This document shows, one piece after another, positions 20,510 to 30,499 of a stretch of DNA of 44,603 nt (the stretch's first letter is position 1; each line of letters begins with the position of its first letter). Below the pieces are notes generated by a model. The model was given only the letters and a program-made list of their open reading frames with translations. It was not told the DNA's origin and did no database searches. The stretch is from Nemertoderma westbladi (lineage: Eukaryota; Xenacoelomorpha; Nemertodermatida; Nemertodermatidae): NCBI GenBank assembly GCA_032718475.1, contig JAUCBJ010003936.1, positions 1 to 44,603 of the forward strand, in the 5' to 3' direction. A program made the position numbers and the translations under genes.

Positions 20510-23500
20510 TCATTCGTCCTCTCTTTGTGCCACTTTGGTCTGCATACAGCTTCGTGCCACCGACTTAAATAGCTTCTCAACCTCAGGAGCGCAATGAACA
20601 AATTCGTGCTTCCAGAAATTAAAAGTTGGGTTTTTAATAAGTTCTATGAAGGTGATAAGAAGACCCCACGGATGCGGTCTATTCACAATGAGACGCTCTA
20701 AAAGGACTCGTGTTATCTGCTCCTGAATGGCCTCCGAGTTGGCCTCGGCAAAGAGGTACAACAGCGTGCAGCTGAAGTAGTGGGTGTGACTGTTTGGATA
20801 GCGGAGTTGGTTGCAAATAGCGTTAAGAAACAAATACCGACCTTCAGTGTCCAAGTCAACGGATAAGTTTTGGAAAATATCCATGTGGCTGGAGTGAGTG
20901 ATGGTGGCCATGGAAGGACTGTGTCCTTTACTTTGGATGTAGGCGATAGCTTGGGTGCCGACGTAGAGAACTAAGGCGTTCATGAGAGCGATGTTGTATC
21001 GAACGCCAGGTTCGTTACAGACCTGGAGATGGCTGCGGAGTTCCGACAAGAAGGTTACCGGCGCGCGAGTTTTCAGATACGCCTCGAGGTCTTTCTTCAA
21101 CTGGATGGGGACGTTGGCGACGAAGTTGGTGAGGATGCGGGGTGGGTTTTGGATCTCGGCGAGCATGTCAACCTTGAGGTTGGGAGTGAACGGATCCGGG
21201 AGACGCATCGTGCGCGGGAACGAGCTCAGTATCAGGTTGCGCATCTGCACGCAGTTGGGAGTGATGCAATCACAGAAGCCGTAGAAGTAGTCGCAGAGGA
21301 ACTCTGGGAAGTCATGGAGCAGGATAAGGAGGAGACGTAAGGTGCCCTTGTAGAGCAGCTGGATGGGTTTAGTAAGCTCGGCGTTGCGTAGGAACGGGGA
21401 TAAGAACTTCAACAAGTCTATAAGAAGTTGTGCGTACATTCCCCAACCTTTCTGCTGCGGGGTGATGTGCAGCAACCTAGCGATGAAAATACGATGGCTT
21501 ACCAACTCTAACCACGCGTAGGCGAACCCAGGGGACTTGGAAGGACGGAGAACATGGAGGATATTGCAGAAGGCCGTTAAAACTTGCAGGTTGATGGACT
21601 CTAGGATGTGCTCGGGGGCGTTCAACTCCATTAGCAGCATAATGAAAATGCGGTGGTAAGGAAGCTGCTGAAAATCCGTCGTCTTCACCTCAGCGTCCTG
21701 TAGAAGAACTCCACCCACGATGCCCAAGACTTTATTGAGGAGGTTGACTTTGGTGATGGTGTTATTAGCGTCGCCAGAGTGCTTAACGAGGAGCGCAATG
21801 AGACGCACGAAGGCATCGAGCGTAGAGTAACACTTTGAGCGGATGACGCTGGGATTCGGGGACGGTTCATTGAGCGATCGGTAGCACAGCTCGGTGCACA
21901 TCTCGGTACATAGACGGAAGAACCGCGTAATCAGGTCGTCGGTTTTTAGGATTCCTTGTTGGTGCATCTGCGTGACGAACGCGCTGAACGCTTTGCTGCT
22001 GTCCCGACCAGCCGCCGGCGAGTGGTACATAGTAACCCACTCGCGCAGAAGGTACTCCGTCTTCTCCCTCAGCCCCGGGGGGTCGTCAAATTCCCGCGCC
22101 TGAGAGATTCCGGACTGTAGCATAGCGACGGGTCCCCCGCCCCCACCCCCGATCATTCCGGTGTCCACGGTCGAGCGGATCCCGTCGATCAACTGGGCCA
22201 GACCGTCCGGTGGATTACGGGACAGCGCGATGCGGGCGAGGGTCTCGATCGTCTGGTACAGATCGGCAGCGCGCACCTCGGCGGCGGCCACGCTGTCGCC
22301 CCCCTTTGAGTCGATCAGATACAGACGGACGAGCATCTGAGCGAAAGCGACCGCGCTGTAGTTGAGCCCGTTCTCCATGGACTGCGCGATATACATATCG
22401 AGGTGCTGCATCGATACGAGTCGATGACGGATCAACAAATCAATAGCTTCCACATTGTACTTGTAATCCTCACGACATTCACATAAACATCTTGTAATGT
22501 TCTTATTGGTCCACATTGGACCATAAGCCCGTTGATCCTGCAGACCTTTCAAGACAAGTAGATGGCAATCGCGAAATCGCAGTGCTATCTCTGGATCGTT
22601 TCCTGGTCGGGGTGTGAGACCTTGCAGAAGACCTTCGACCGCCTTTTGAAGCAGAGCCAATGCTGTGACTATTTCTCGCGAGTTTCTCGCCAACATAACG
22701 GCTTCCAGTAGAGCAGCCATGGCTGCGACTTGAGCATGGCTGGTGGGCGCGGTGAGGGCGTGAAGATGTTGCTCAATCTCCTGAGCCATCTTGTCGTATA
22801 TCTGAGTAATATCGTCGGCGGCGTATTGCTGGACAGGACGGGCAAGGAAGCCGGTCTGCTGCGTCGTCTCGGAGGAGGAAAGGAACCCCGGAATGTTCCT
22901 CGCGAACTCCTCGTACACGGCGAGCTGGTGCGGCGTCGCGCCTCCCACTTTGAGGCGAATCTGTTCCGGCATCCGTTCCGCCTGGTAGGTGAGGACGATC
23001 GGGTCGCAATACCGACGCCCTTCGTTCCTCGCATGTTTCCTCAACTCGAATTCCGATGTGAGACGTTTGTCGATCTCGACAATCGCTTTCTCGATGGCCG
23101 ACTTTTGGATAAAAGCGCTGCACAATTCGTTGTTGTCATTGCTGATCACCTGACTCGCGTGTTCAATCATCTCCTTCTGCTGCTGTGTAGGAGCAGTGCG
23201 AAGGGAGGTTACGAACCCCTGTTTGAGATTATTAGCAATACTCATCAAAAGTGGCTCCTTACAGGTAATCATGGCCATTCCCGATGTTAAACTGCGGACC
23301 ATCGCATGGGCGGCAAGACGCATTCTAGCTTCTTCAGCGTCCAAGGCAAAGTCTTTCTTTATTATCTGTTCGCAGGTTGTCATTGCGATTTTAATGGAAC
23401 GCTCTGCTACTGGCAATGCGAGTTCTTGGACTGAACGTTCTATGGCTGAACGTACGCACTGCTTCAAGGCAGGTTGAGTCTGAAATAAAGGCAATGAGGG

Positions 23501-25999
23501 GTTCTGCGAGATATGCGGAGCCAATCCATTGATGGAGAACACGTTGATATCGTTGTAACAGAATTGGGGTTTCTGTAAGATTCCCACGGGAGGACTAGCA
23601 GACGTGGATCCCGTTACCATGCCACTCTGTGCCGTCGTCGTCATAGCAACAGCGGCCATAGCCGAAGACGTGATGGAAACGTCTTCGTGAGTTGTTGCTA
23701 TAGTAACAACTACTACCGCATCTTTCTTTGCAGGAGTTGAGAGTTGATGTTCGATCTTATCCAAAATCTCGGCATTTTTCAAATAGTTTGATGGTGTCAA
23801 TTCAGAAATTTCGATTTGTAAATTTTTGCACAAAACTTCCACTTCAAATTTTAGATTTAGTTTAAGACCCTGTTCTTGGTGGAGCTCAGCTAGGACGTTG
23901 AGTATTGCCATAGTTAGTGGATTCGGAGGTTTAAACACTTTGCTCTTCCCGCAACAATCGAGAACCTTGGCAACAAATGGAACTACGTAAAGCAACTCGT
24001 CAGGGCCCTTATAGTAAGCTTCCAGGATGAGAACTTTTAGATCCAGGTGGATCTGAAGAATGGGTTTATTTTTCGCTAAAGTCAACAGTCCAAGCCAATG
24101 CCCGAGATTCTTCAATAGGGACCGATCAGAGAAATTATTCGCGTCTTTCTCAGACTGTAGCAAAACTTTAATGTTGCGGAAAGTTTCTTGGATAACTAAA
24201 TTTGTCACAGTTTGATTTTGGAAAATGTCAATAAAGTTAGCGTATAGATTATGGAAATTCGGCTCAATGGAAGCGCGTTTAAGGACCAAGTACTGGGCGA
24301 TCCAGGGGTTGTAATCGTCTGAGACGACAGCTCGAAGTTCCTTGGCCTTCAGAGCCAAATTCGATTGGCTCAAATTGTTAAAAATAAATGCGATCTTGTC
24401 TTGTATAACATCTGGTGGTTGTATTTTATCAGGGTCGGAATTGCGCGCCGCGACAAGCGTATCGATACTGGTACCGGCGATGGAAGGAGCCGACGTGACC
24501 CCACCGCTAGAGGGCGCGGGTTGGTCGGCAACCGACGGTTTGGACGCAAACGGGGATGAAGTCATTGGCTGGGATGATGATGACGTCACTGAGTTGGAGG
24601 ATATGGACGACATGGGGGGATCACGACCCAACTTACCGAAATCTATGTAGTTGGCGAGGTTTTGCGGGAACTCGTTAAAGTGAGGGATCGTTGCTAGGTG
24701 CTGGCAGTACTGCGGCGTTTCTTTCAGATTTGTCTTGAAGCAATCGAGAGCGGTGATACCGAAGTTGTACATCTTGGAGGTGGGTGAACGGCGGAGTGCG
24801 TCCAAAACATAACGCAACCCTAATCCCAACTGGACAAATTTAATTAAACCTCGTTCGATGATTCCACCGAATAGCAATGCAGTCGTGTGGAGTTCCTTAT
24901 CGGGGTACTGAGCGAAGAATCGATATTCCTCGAAGAGGTTTCGCAGCATACACTGGAAGATGAGTCGCTCCTTCTCGATCTGGGAATCCTTGAAAGCCTT
25001 GAGCATGTCGAGTACCTCGGGGATGACGACGGTGGGGTTCGGGAGTTGGTTGTAGATCCGCTGGAAGTATCCGTTGGCCTCGTCATCGATCTCCTGGCCG
25101 AAGTTCTGCGAAACCTCGGGCCACATGGCCGCAATGTCGCTGGAGACGCCCACGGCGCCGGGACGACGGCCTTCCTTCAGGCCGGGGAGGACCGGCACCG
25201 AGTTGGGGAAGCCGGTGGGCAACGCGGACGAGCCGAGGGGTGCACCGGAGCTGCGTCGAGTGAACCCGTCGCCAGGGAGACCGTCCTGCGAGCTCGATGG
25301 AAGCGACGCGAAACTGCTGTTGTTGTTGTAGAAGACGCCGGGGAAGTTGGGGACTTTCTGAGGGGATTGAGGGAGCGCATTCCCACCGAACTGAGAAGGG
25401 AAGCTGGGGTAGGATGAGGCGGAGGTCGATGACCCCGAACCGAGCCCCAACCCTAAACCGAAACTACTCCCGGTCCCGGGACCCCCAGGGATCCCGAACC
25501 CTGAAGCCCCCGCACCGCTGCCCCCCAGCCCCATGGGGGGCAGACCCCCCATACTGCCCCCTCCGACGCCACTGAGTCCCGAGAAGGCATTGCCGCCACT
25601 GATCCCGCCCCCCAGCCCGAGACCCATCGAGCTGACTCCGCCGCCCCCCACGGCTGCGCCCCCCAGCGGCCCCGAGGGCGCGGCCAACCCTAACCCTAGG
25701 TTGTTACCCAGACCGATACCCGATAGAGAGTCCATATGGGATGGCTGGGCTTTACTCAACAACCCGCCACTGAACGGGTTACCCGGCGGTTGAATCAACC
25801 CACGGGATTTACTCATCAAGGAAGACCCGTTGTTTACCATCATTAGAATGGCTTCGCTCAGTTCCACACTGGTTATCTGGTGAACTATTGACTGGAGACA
25901 GATTAGCATCGTGGTTATAGACTCGGCGGGTAGGTTGTTACTAAGGCCCAGTATGTCCTCGTCTGTAGGTTTGATCCCGCCAGGAGGCGTCAACAAAAT
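20510..25999 (-). CDS. CNOT1: CNOT1, CCR4-NOT scaffold: single large 3' exon (~1829 codons)
   Basis: This encodes the C-terminal three quarters of CNOT1, the cytoplasmic scaffold that holds the CAF1 and CCR4 deadenylases, CNOT9 and the CNOT2/3 module. Numbering runs from the first TTG (25996). A linker with a Gly-rich tract lies at about 92-190. The HEAT region equivalent to the TTP-binding part starts near WPEV (292) and [15 protein letters not shown] (302). The MIF4G CAF1-binding domain starts near [14 protein letters not shown] (533). The CNOT9-binding DUF3819 starts near [15 protein letters not shown] (815). DDPPGLREK lies near 1300. The Not1 C-terminal domain starts near 1440 and runs to the end ([19 protein letters not shown] near 1780). 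The frame has no natural ATG start: it is preceded by TTTCCATTTAG, a splice acceptor ending at 26000, so translation enters from an upstream exon. The counterpart of the first ~640 human residues is missing and was not seen up to 44603. Intact over 5.5 kb, so under selection. Animal CNOT1 is usually split into dozens of exons. Confidence 0.93.
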   Translation of the reverse strand: MLLTPPGGIKPTDEDILGLSNNLPAESITTMLICLQSIVHQITSVELSEAILMMVNNGSSLMSKSRGLIQPPGNPFSGGLLSKAQPSHMDSLSGIGLGNNLGLGLAAPSGPLGGAAVGGGGVSSMGLGLGGGISGGNAFSGLSGVGGGSMGGLPPMGLGGSGAGASGFGIPGGPGTGSSFGLGLGLGSGSSTSASSYPSFPSQFGGNALPQSPQKVPNFPGVFYNNNSSFASLPSSSQDGLPGDGFTRRSSGAPLGSSALPTGFPNSVPVLPGLKEGRRPGAVGVSSDIAAMWPEVSQNFGQEIDDEANGYFQRIYNQLPNPTVVIPEVLDMLKAFKDSQIEKERLIFQCMLRNLFEEYRFFAQYPDKELHTTALLFGGIIERGLIKFVQLGLGLRYVLDALRRSPTSKMYNFGITALDCFKTNLKETPQYCQHLATIPHFNEFPQNLANYIDFGKLGRDPPMSSISSNSVTSSSSQPMTSSPFASKPSVADQPAPSSGGVTSAPSIAGTSIDTLVAARNSDPDKIQPPDVIQDKIAFIFNNLSQSNLALKAKELRAVVSDDYNPWIAQYLVLKRASIEPNFHNLYANFIDIFQNQTVTNLVIQETFRNIKVLLQSEKDANNFSDRSLLKNLGHWLGLLTLAKNKPILQIHLDLKVLILEAYYKGPDELLYVVPFVAKVLDCCGKSKVFKPPNPLTMAILNVLAELHQEQGLKLNLKFEVEVLCKNLQIEISELTPSNYLKNAEILDKIEHQLSTPAKKDAVVVVTIATTHEDVSITSSAMAAVAMTTTAQSGMVTGSTSASPPVGILQKPQFCYNDINVFSINGLAPHISQNPSLPLFQTQPALKQCVRSAIERSVQELALPVAERSIKIAMTTCEQIIKKDFALDAEEARMRLAAHAMVRSLTSGMAMITCKEPLLMSIANNLKQGFVTSLRTAPTQQQKEMIEHASQVISNDNNELCSAFIQKSAIEKAIVEIDKRLTSEFELRKHARNEGRRYCDPIVLTYQAERMPEQIRLKVGGATPHQLAVYEEFARNIPGFLSSSETTQQTGFLARPVQQYAADDITQIYDKMAQEIEQHLHALTAPTSHAQVAAMAALLEAVMLARNSREIVTALALLQKAVEGLLQGLTPRPGNDPEIALRFRDCHLLVLKGLQDQRAYGPMWTNKNITRCLCECREDYKYNVEAIDLLIRHRLVSMQHLDMYIAQSMENGLNYSAVAFAQMLVRLYLIDSKGGDSVAAAEVRAADLYQTIETLARIALSRNPPDGLAQLIDGIRSTVDTGMIGGGGGGPVAMLQSGISQAREFDDPPGLREKTEYLLREWVTMYHSPAAGRDSSKAFSAFVTQMHQQGILKTDDLITRFFRLCTEMCTELCYRSLNEPSPNPSVIRSKCYSTLDAFVRLIALLVKHSGDANNTITKVNLLNKVLGIVGGVLLQDAEVKTTDFQQLPYHRIFIMLLMELNAPEHILESINLQVLTAFCNILHVLRPSKSPGFAYAWLELVSHRIFIARLLHITPQQKGWGMYAQLLIDLLKFLSPFLRNAELTKPIQLLYKGTLRLLLILLHDFPEFLCDYFYGFCDCITPNCVQMRNLILSSFPRTMRLPDPFTPNLKVDMLAEIQNPPRILTNFVANVPIQLKKDLEAYLKTRAPVTFLSELRSHLQVCNEPGVRYNIALMNALVLYVGTQAIAYIQSKGHSPSMATITHSSHMDIFQNLSVDLDTEGRYLFLNAICNQLRYPNSHTHYFSCTLLYLFAEANSEAIQEQITRVLLERLIVNRPHPWGLLITFIELIKNPTFNFWKHEFVHCAPEVEKLFKSVARSCMQTKVAQREDE

Positions 26000-26001
26000 C
26001 T
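26000..26001 (-). other. Splice acceptor of the CNOT1 exon
   Basis: On the minus strand the sequence ATTATTTCCATTTAG precedes ATTTTGTTGACGCC. The TAG is in frame with the long reading frame and stops it, so the AG at 26001-26000 is the natural exon boundary. The pyrimidine tract is short. Confidence 0.6.
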
Positions 26002-26181
26002 AAATGGAAATAATTCGGTAAATAATTAATTATATTTACAATTAATTTCAACTGAATCGGATAAAAATGATGAACTCAACTTGGTAAATAAATTGAATTA
26101 AAATTAAAAAATAATTTTTTGAATGAATTTTAATTTGTTTGAAACATTGCTGCAAGAGATATTCAACAATTCAAATACATA

Positions 26182-27990
26182 CACCATGTCCCGTAATATA
26201 GTGTCATTTTCTGATGACACGGATCCCCCCCCCCCCTGATTTTTCTACAAATCTTTATCATTGCTTGAAATTTGAAACGCAACTAGTTCCACTCACCGTC
26301 GATGACCCCATGAAGCCGGAATTTTCGATTTTGCCTCTAATTTTTTTTGTAAGCGTTTTAAAAAAGTGTCTTTTGCGAAATCGCACCCTCAGTATCGTGG
26401 CCATTCTTCACATTAGTCCTAATTTTTTAATATCAATAAAAAGCTTGCGTTGCAAGGATTCAAAATTTGTAACAATATCTGAATTTCGTTGAGAAACAGC
26501 TGAGATATAGGAGTTCAAAGATTGCAAGAAGTATTGTTCTCTGAAGGCCATTTATTCTATTAAATAAATACACGATGTTCTGGAACATTTTGTTTAAGTA
26601 TGAATAGCTACGCAACCTCGCGAAATTGCCACCTCAACAAGAAAAGCCATGCGTAGCCTACTACGGGTATCAAAGATGTAAAATGTCATCCTGAATAATT
26701 TGTTCCAAATACCAGATGTATCTGACATCCTACGTGGAAACCAATGTCGCACTATATATAATACATTCAATTGCGGCAATAAAAAAGTAATGTATCTGTT
26801 CTATTATCTACATGGAGTGAACATTACTGGACAGGGCAATGTTGAATTATACTCAACCTATAACATATCTTCATGGGAATCCAACATACCGAGTCTTACA
26901 TCTCTTGCAGATACGCCATACACATACATACGCATAAATACGCCATAAAGTCTTGTCTTAGTAAACTTAAAAGCACCTGCCTCACCCTCAAACCCCGAGA
27001 GATTTATAAAATACTGCATTTGAAAATTATCTATGGAAAATGTGGAGTAAATTTTAATATCCGAAGGTCACTTATTCAGGACATTCTAGATATTTGAACA
27101 TTGTTTGTCTTGTCTTACCTTCTTATACCATGCGCCACCTGTAATTCAGTTTTCAATGATTCTTATCTTTATGTACAAGTGAAATCATTAGTATGTCGTC
27201 CGACCCTTTAAGGCCCCCCTCACACGGAGCAACTTGTTTCTGCAACTTGTTTCTGAAACTTGTTGCTGGACCCCCTCACACACAGAAACTTGTTGCTGCA
27301 ACTTATTTCAGCAACTTGTTTCCGAAACTTGTTTCTGCAACTTGTTGCTGGACCCGCTCACACACAGAAACAAGTTTCGGAAACAAGTTGCAGCAACAAG
27401 TTTCTGTGTGTGAGGGGGTCCAGCAACAAGTTTCAGAAACAAGTTGCAGAAACAAGTTGCTACGTGTGAGGGGGGCCTTATTAATTAAAGCCGCCGGGGC
27501 CTTATACCGGATTGAAATAATAATAATAATAATACTAGATATATTGGATAGGAATACCGCTGTTGCCAACCAACTTATAAAATAAATAACACATTCTAGA
27601 ATTTAGTGTATTTATTAAATAGAATAAATGGCCTGCAGCGAACAATAATTCTTGCAATCTTTGAACGCCTATATCTCAGCTGTTTCTTAACGAAATTCAG
27701 ACATTGTTACATATTTGGAATCCTTGCAAGGCAAGCTTTTTAATGATATGAAAAAATTACGACTAATATAAAGAATGTCCACGATACGGATGGCGCGATT
27801 TTTTTAAAACGCTTATAAAAAATTATTTAAGGCAAAATCGAAAATTCCGGCTTCATGGTAACAACCACGGTGAGTTGAACTAGTTGTGTTTCAAATTTCA
27901 AGCAATATGATAAAGATTTGTAGAAAAATCTGGGGGGGGGGGGGGGGGTCCGTGTCATCTGAAAATGACACTATATTACGGGACATGGTG
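26182..27990. mobile_element. TIR element, 1.8 kb, ~410-bp arms, TA target duplication
   Basis: The left arm (26182-26592) and right arm (27580-27990) are imperfect inverted copies. The ends are CACCATGTCCCGTAATATAG and its exact reverse complement, each bordered by TA, which suggests a TA duplication as in Tc1/mariner-type transposition. Shared arm blocks include TAGTGTCATTTTC, a C12 run on the left opposite a G17 run on the right, GATTTTTCTACAAA, TTTGAAAC and CCATTTATTCTATT. The interior has no transposase-like frame, so it is non-autonomous. A separate hairpin element is nested at 27210-27479. Confidence 0.8.
27210..27479. mobile_element. 270-bp hairpin (foldback) element built of GCAACTTGTTTC repeats
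   Basis: The ends are AAGGCCCCCCTCACACGGAG and, reverse-complemented, AAGGCCCCCCTCACACGTAG. By eye the two arms agree over about 95 bases with only one mismatch. The inner part is again self-complementary: 27311-27337 is the exact reverse complement of 27365-27391. The arms consist of short, alternately oriented GCAACTTGTTTCTG/A blocks. A degenerate small relative lies at 29401-29460. The open frames reported here on both strands are a by-product. RNA from this DNA would form a long double-stranded stem. Confidence 0.85.
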
Positions 27991-28234
27991 TATAACGCTG
28001 CAAAGTGCCACTTTGCACACAATGATGTTATAGTTATTAAATTCCCCGCGGACTCACTCACTGCTAATATATCACAGATAATAACTGCGAATAATATTTT
28101 TTTTTTTTTTTTTTTTAAATCAACACCCCGAACGGGGTAAAATGTATAATGTATATTCTGTATCGAATCTAAAATTGTAAGTATAAAACACATATCGGTA
28201 GTGATGACATAAAATAAATTAATAAAATATATAT
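27991..28234. other. Intergenic DNA with a T20 run
   Basis: A T20 run at 28097-28116 is followed by the palindromic CACCCCGAACGGGGT. Nothing else was recognised. Confidence 0.5.
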
Positions 28235-28654
28235 TTAAACTGAGTTATTAACATGGGCAATGACGGATAGAGAGGGGCAGCTGGTACAGTCCAATACGTG
28301 GTAGCGGTGGTGGGCGGATTGGCCGCAGTACCGGCACACGCAGCTCTGTTGAGGGGAATGGAATGAGCGGTTGTGGGCGCAAATCTTATGATGGAACCCG
28401 TGCGAGGTACAGCGCGTGAGTAAGTGGCGGTTGCTTTGGTTGGCTTGGCGCCATACAGACGTTTGGAACGCCGGTCCAGATAAGTAACCCTCCTGTTCGA
28501 AATTTCCTAGTCTGTCTCTACGATGTATCTTGTATTTTTCAACAACATCAGGGTTGAGAATTTGAGGGGATTTTGAAAAGGGGATTGCGAAAAGGGGAAA
28601 AGGGGTTGCGAATAATATTTGAATATAGAAGTTAGTCGAAAAGCTCCTATTCAC
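28235..28654 (-). pseudogene. Retroelement C-terminal zinc-knuckle-like fragment
   Basis: The open frame begins with GTG rather than ATG. It contains HLLTRCTSHGFHHKI, then CRYCGQSAHHRYHVLDC (C-x2-C-x8-H-x3-C). A 'LLTxxxxHGxF...CxxCG...HxxxxC' arrangement is typical of the C-terminus of LINE proteins, downstream of an RNase H domain. The N-terminal half shows nothing familiar. It probably represents a decayed LINE tail, but a small host zinc-binding protein cannot be excluded. Confidence 0.4.
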
Positions 28655-28704
28655 AAATAGGCTTACTCTGACCGTTGTATGCCGTTAACTGAATTATACT
28701 CCTT

Positions 28705-28795
28705 CCAATGTTATAGCCATAAATAGCCAATCACATAATTTTAATATAACTAACCAATGGATAACAAATTCTAGAATTTAATCTTCATATATAAG
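28705..28795 (+). promoter_or_regulatory. Promoter: three CCAAT boxes and a TATA box
   Basis: CCAAT occurs at 28705-28709, 28727-28731 and 28754-28758, followed by TATATAAG at 28788-28795. The ATG of the downstream basic protein is at 28886, leaving room for a transcription start near 28820 and a 5' UTR of about 65 bases. Multiple CCAAT boxes before a TATA box are typical of histone and testis-type promoters. Confidence 0.6.
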
Positions 28796-28885
28796 AGAAA
28801 AACATAGATAAACTGTCATATTGAAAACAGTTAAATCAAAAGTAAGTTTACAATACAATATAATTCAATCTAATTAATAGACGCG

Positions 28886-29164
28886 ATGTCTCAAAGGAAC
28901 CACAATGAGAGTGAAAGTGGAAAGTTGCGTGAGGTTGGGATGCCAAGTGATGACTTAGTCAGCTATAAACAGAAGGGTTATGTGAGTAGGTCAACCGAAA
29001 GGACAGATATGGAGAAAAGGAGACAGAAGAGGCGAAAGGGAAGCAAGAGTGGAAAGGGGAAGAAGAAGGGAAAAGGGAGCAGATCAAGGAGTCGAAAGGG
29101 GAGAAGTCGTGGTAGAAAGGCCAAGGGGAAGAAAGGGAAGAAATCAGGATCGCGGAAACGGTGA
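28886..29164 (+). CDS. Small Lys/Arg/Ser/Gly-rich protein, protamine-like (92 aa)
   Basis: The protein starts with a mildly acidic, polar 43-residue leader. Residues 44-92 follow, in which 29 of 49 are Lys or Arg and nearly all others are Gly or Ser (for example KGSKSGKGKKKGKGSRSRSR). This composition suits a DNA-condensing sperm nuclear basic protein or protamine-like protein. No acidic or hydrophobic core is present, no Cys, and no signal peptide or membrane segment. Support for a real gene: ATG start, TATA box and three CCAAT boxes upstream, AATAAA 143 bases after the stop, no introns. Alternatives are a ribosome-associated or RNA-binding basic tail protein, or a chance frame in purine-rich DNA. 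Function is inferred from composition only. Confidence 0.65.
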   Translation: MSQRNHNESESGKLREVGMPSDDLVSYKQKGYVSRSTERTDMEKRRQKRRKGSKSGKGKKKGKGSRSRSRKGRSRGRKAKGKKGKKSGSRKR

Positions 29165-29306
29165 AAGAAATAATAGGGAAAGTCTGCGGTCCAATCTCGG
29201 AAGATAAACTGAAATTTATTAGGATTTTCTGATTATCAATTATAGTAATTTGTCAATAATAATTATATATTCATCATTTAATATTCAATTATCTTAATAT
29301 GTAACG

Positions 29307-29312
29307 AATAAA
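29307..29312 (+). promoter_or_regulatory. Poly(A) signal AATAAA of the basic-protein gene
   Basis: The first AATAAA after the stop codon at 29164; the spacing is normal for a short 3' UTR. Confidence 0.5.
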
Positions 29313-29400
29313 TATCGATAGCTAAGAAGAAAAAAACATTGCCAACCTAAAACACATAATTTCCTTTTCTAGAATGTATATCAGTGATACGGCATTGATA

Positions 29401-29460
29401 TCACATGGAGCAACTTTTGTTTCTGCAATTTGTTTCTGAAACAGAAGTTGCTCAGTGTGA
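29401..29460. repeat. 60-bp hairpin related to the 270-bp foldback element
   Basis: TCACATGGAGCAACTTTTGT at the left pairs with the reverse complement of the right end, TCACACTGAGCAACTTCTGT, with few mismatches. The motif GCAACTT...TTTCTG is shared with 27210-27479, so this is likely a short or decayed copy of that element. Confidence 0.65.
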
Positions 29461-29709
29461 AGGGATCAGCAAAAAGTTGCTGGACAGTTTTAACACGTTG
29501 TGGGGTCTTCGAGCAGCACGTGTTCAAATGTTCAATGAATTAACAGCGACTAATTAACAAATTTATGAGAGATTCATTGACCAGCTACCGACAGACCAAT
29601 ATTGTGACATATATTTTAGTTTAATGTTTGATTCAATAAGAGGCACAAATTAAAAAGGCTACAAATATATAGGGGTGAATAATTAAATTAGTCACCCATT
29701 AAAAGGTAG

Positions 29710-29738
29710 CCAATAATATAAGTTGCAATCTATATAAA
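29710..29738 (+). promoter_or_regulatory. Possible CCAAT and TATA boxes of the two-exon gene
   Basis: CCAAT at 29710-29714 and TATATAAA at 29731-29738 lie about 240 bases before the ATG at 29973. The CCAAT to TATA distance is short. The AT-rich setting lowers the weight of this call. Confidence 0.35.
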
Positions 29739-29972
29739 TTTTTAAATTCAGTAGTGTGCGTGTGTTGTGTATTGATTCCGTAGATTTAATGTTGAAATAG
29801 CGTTCATTAATTTAATTTCTATTAAGTTGAAATTTATGTAGAGTTTGCTCAACAGTACAGATATAAAATAGTTATCTAAATTATATATATTACTATTGAC
29901 AAGTATTGAAATATATACCGTTATTCGTGTTATCAGTATTTGCAACATCTGACATTGAAGAGGTGAGAGAAG

Positions 29973-30499
29973 ATGAATACCGGCACTCAACAAAACCAAC
30001 GCTTATCACAGGTCGGTATGGTTACCTCGAAACCGGCGCGACTGTCCACTCGAATACAACTTCAAAACACAAACGCCAACAATAAACTGAAAGCGAATCG
30101 AACGTCTTCAGAAGAATCTGTCATTGGGACGAAGAAAAGGAAGCCGAAACCACGGGAATGGACCACAGCTAAGATTGAATGCTACCATTGTCAGAGTTCC
30201 TGGACCGAATTTGAAACACCAATTGCTGATGGGCTTGATCTCTCAAACCAAAACTTCCTCTGCGGGGTTTGCGCGGCAGTAAAGATTGAAAGTCTGGAAG
30301 GTGGCATCCCTAGGTATTATTATTATAAAGAGCGCCAGCCTGCGTTTAATAAATATATTTTAATACAAAACAGGTCGAACGCAAAGAGGCTTATAATGAA
30401 GACGAGTACTGCATTGATTATATTCCTATAAACCACCTGGCTTTGCATATTGAACGTGCGTTAGAAAATAAGTTCGTGCTACCTTTCCGTGGGTGGTAG
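29973..30499 (+). CDS. Unknown small protein with paired CxxC motifs, two-exon model (143 aa)
   Basis: Exon 1 (29973-30278, 102 codons) begins with ATG. It encodes a basic, polar N-terminus with TKKRKPKPREW (nuclear-signal-like, about residues 52-62), then ECYHCQSSW and FLCGVCAA, that is CxxC-x26-CxxC, which suggests a zinc-binding fold. Read straight through, the frame becomes Tyr-rich and stops at 30431. A 95-base intron, 30279-30373 (GTAAAG...AAAACAG), joins exon 1 in phase 0 to exon 2 (30374-30499). Exon 2 encodes VERKEAYNEDEYCIDYIPIN and 21 further residues, to a TAG. The spliced tail has a more natural composition than the read-through tail. I do not recognise the family. It could be part of a larger gene or of an unrecognised mobile element. 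Confidence 0.45.

Noticed and set aside
21029-25793. Open frames antisense to, or out of frame with, CNOT1
   Set aside because: Shadows of the long conserved coding frame; composition follows CNOT1 codons.
20510-25999. CNOT1 as a processed retrocopy
   Set aside because: A splice acceptor fits the frame boundary, the frame is fully intact, and no poly(A)-derived T run follows the 3' end. Not fully excluded, hence listed as a finding.
27193-27585. Frames on both strands over the foldback
   Set aside because: They simply translate the alternating GCAACTTGTTTC hairpin repeats.
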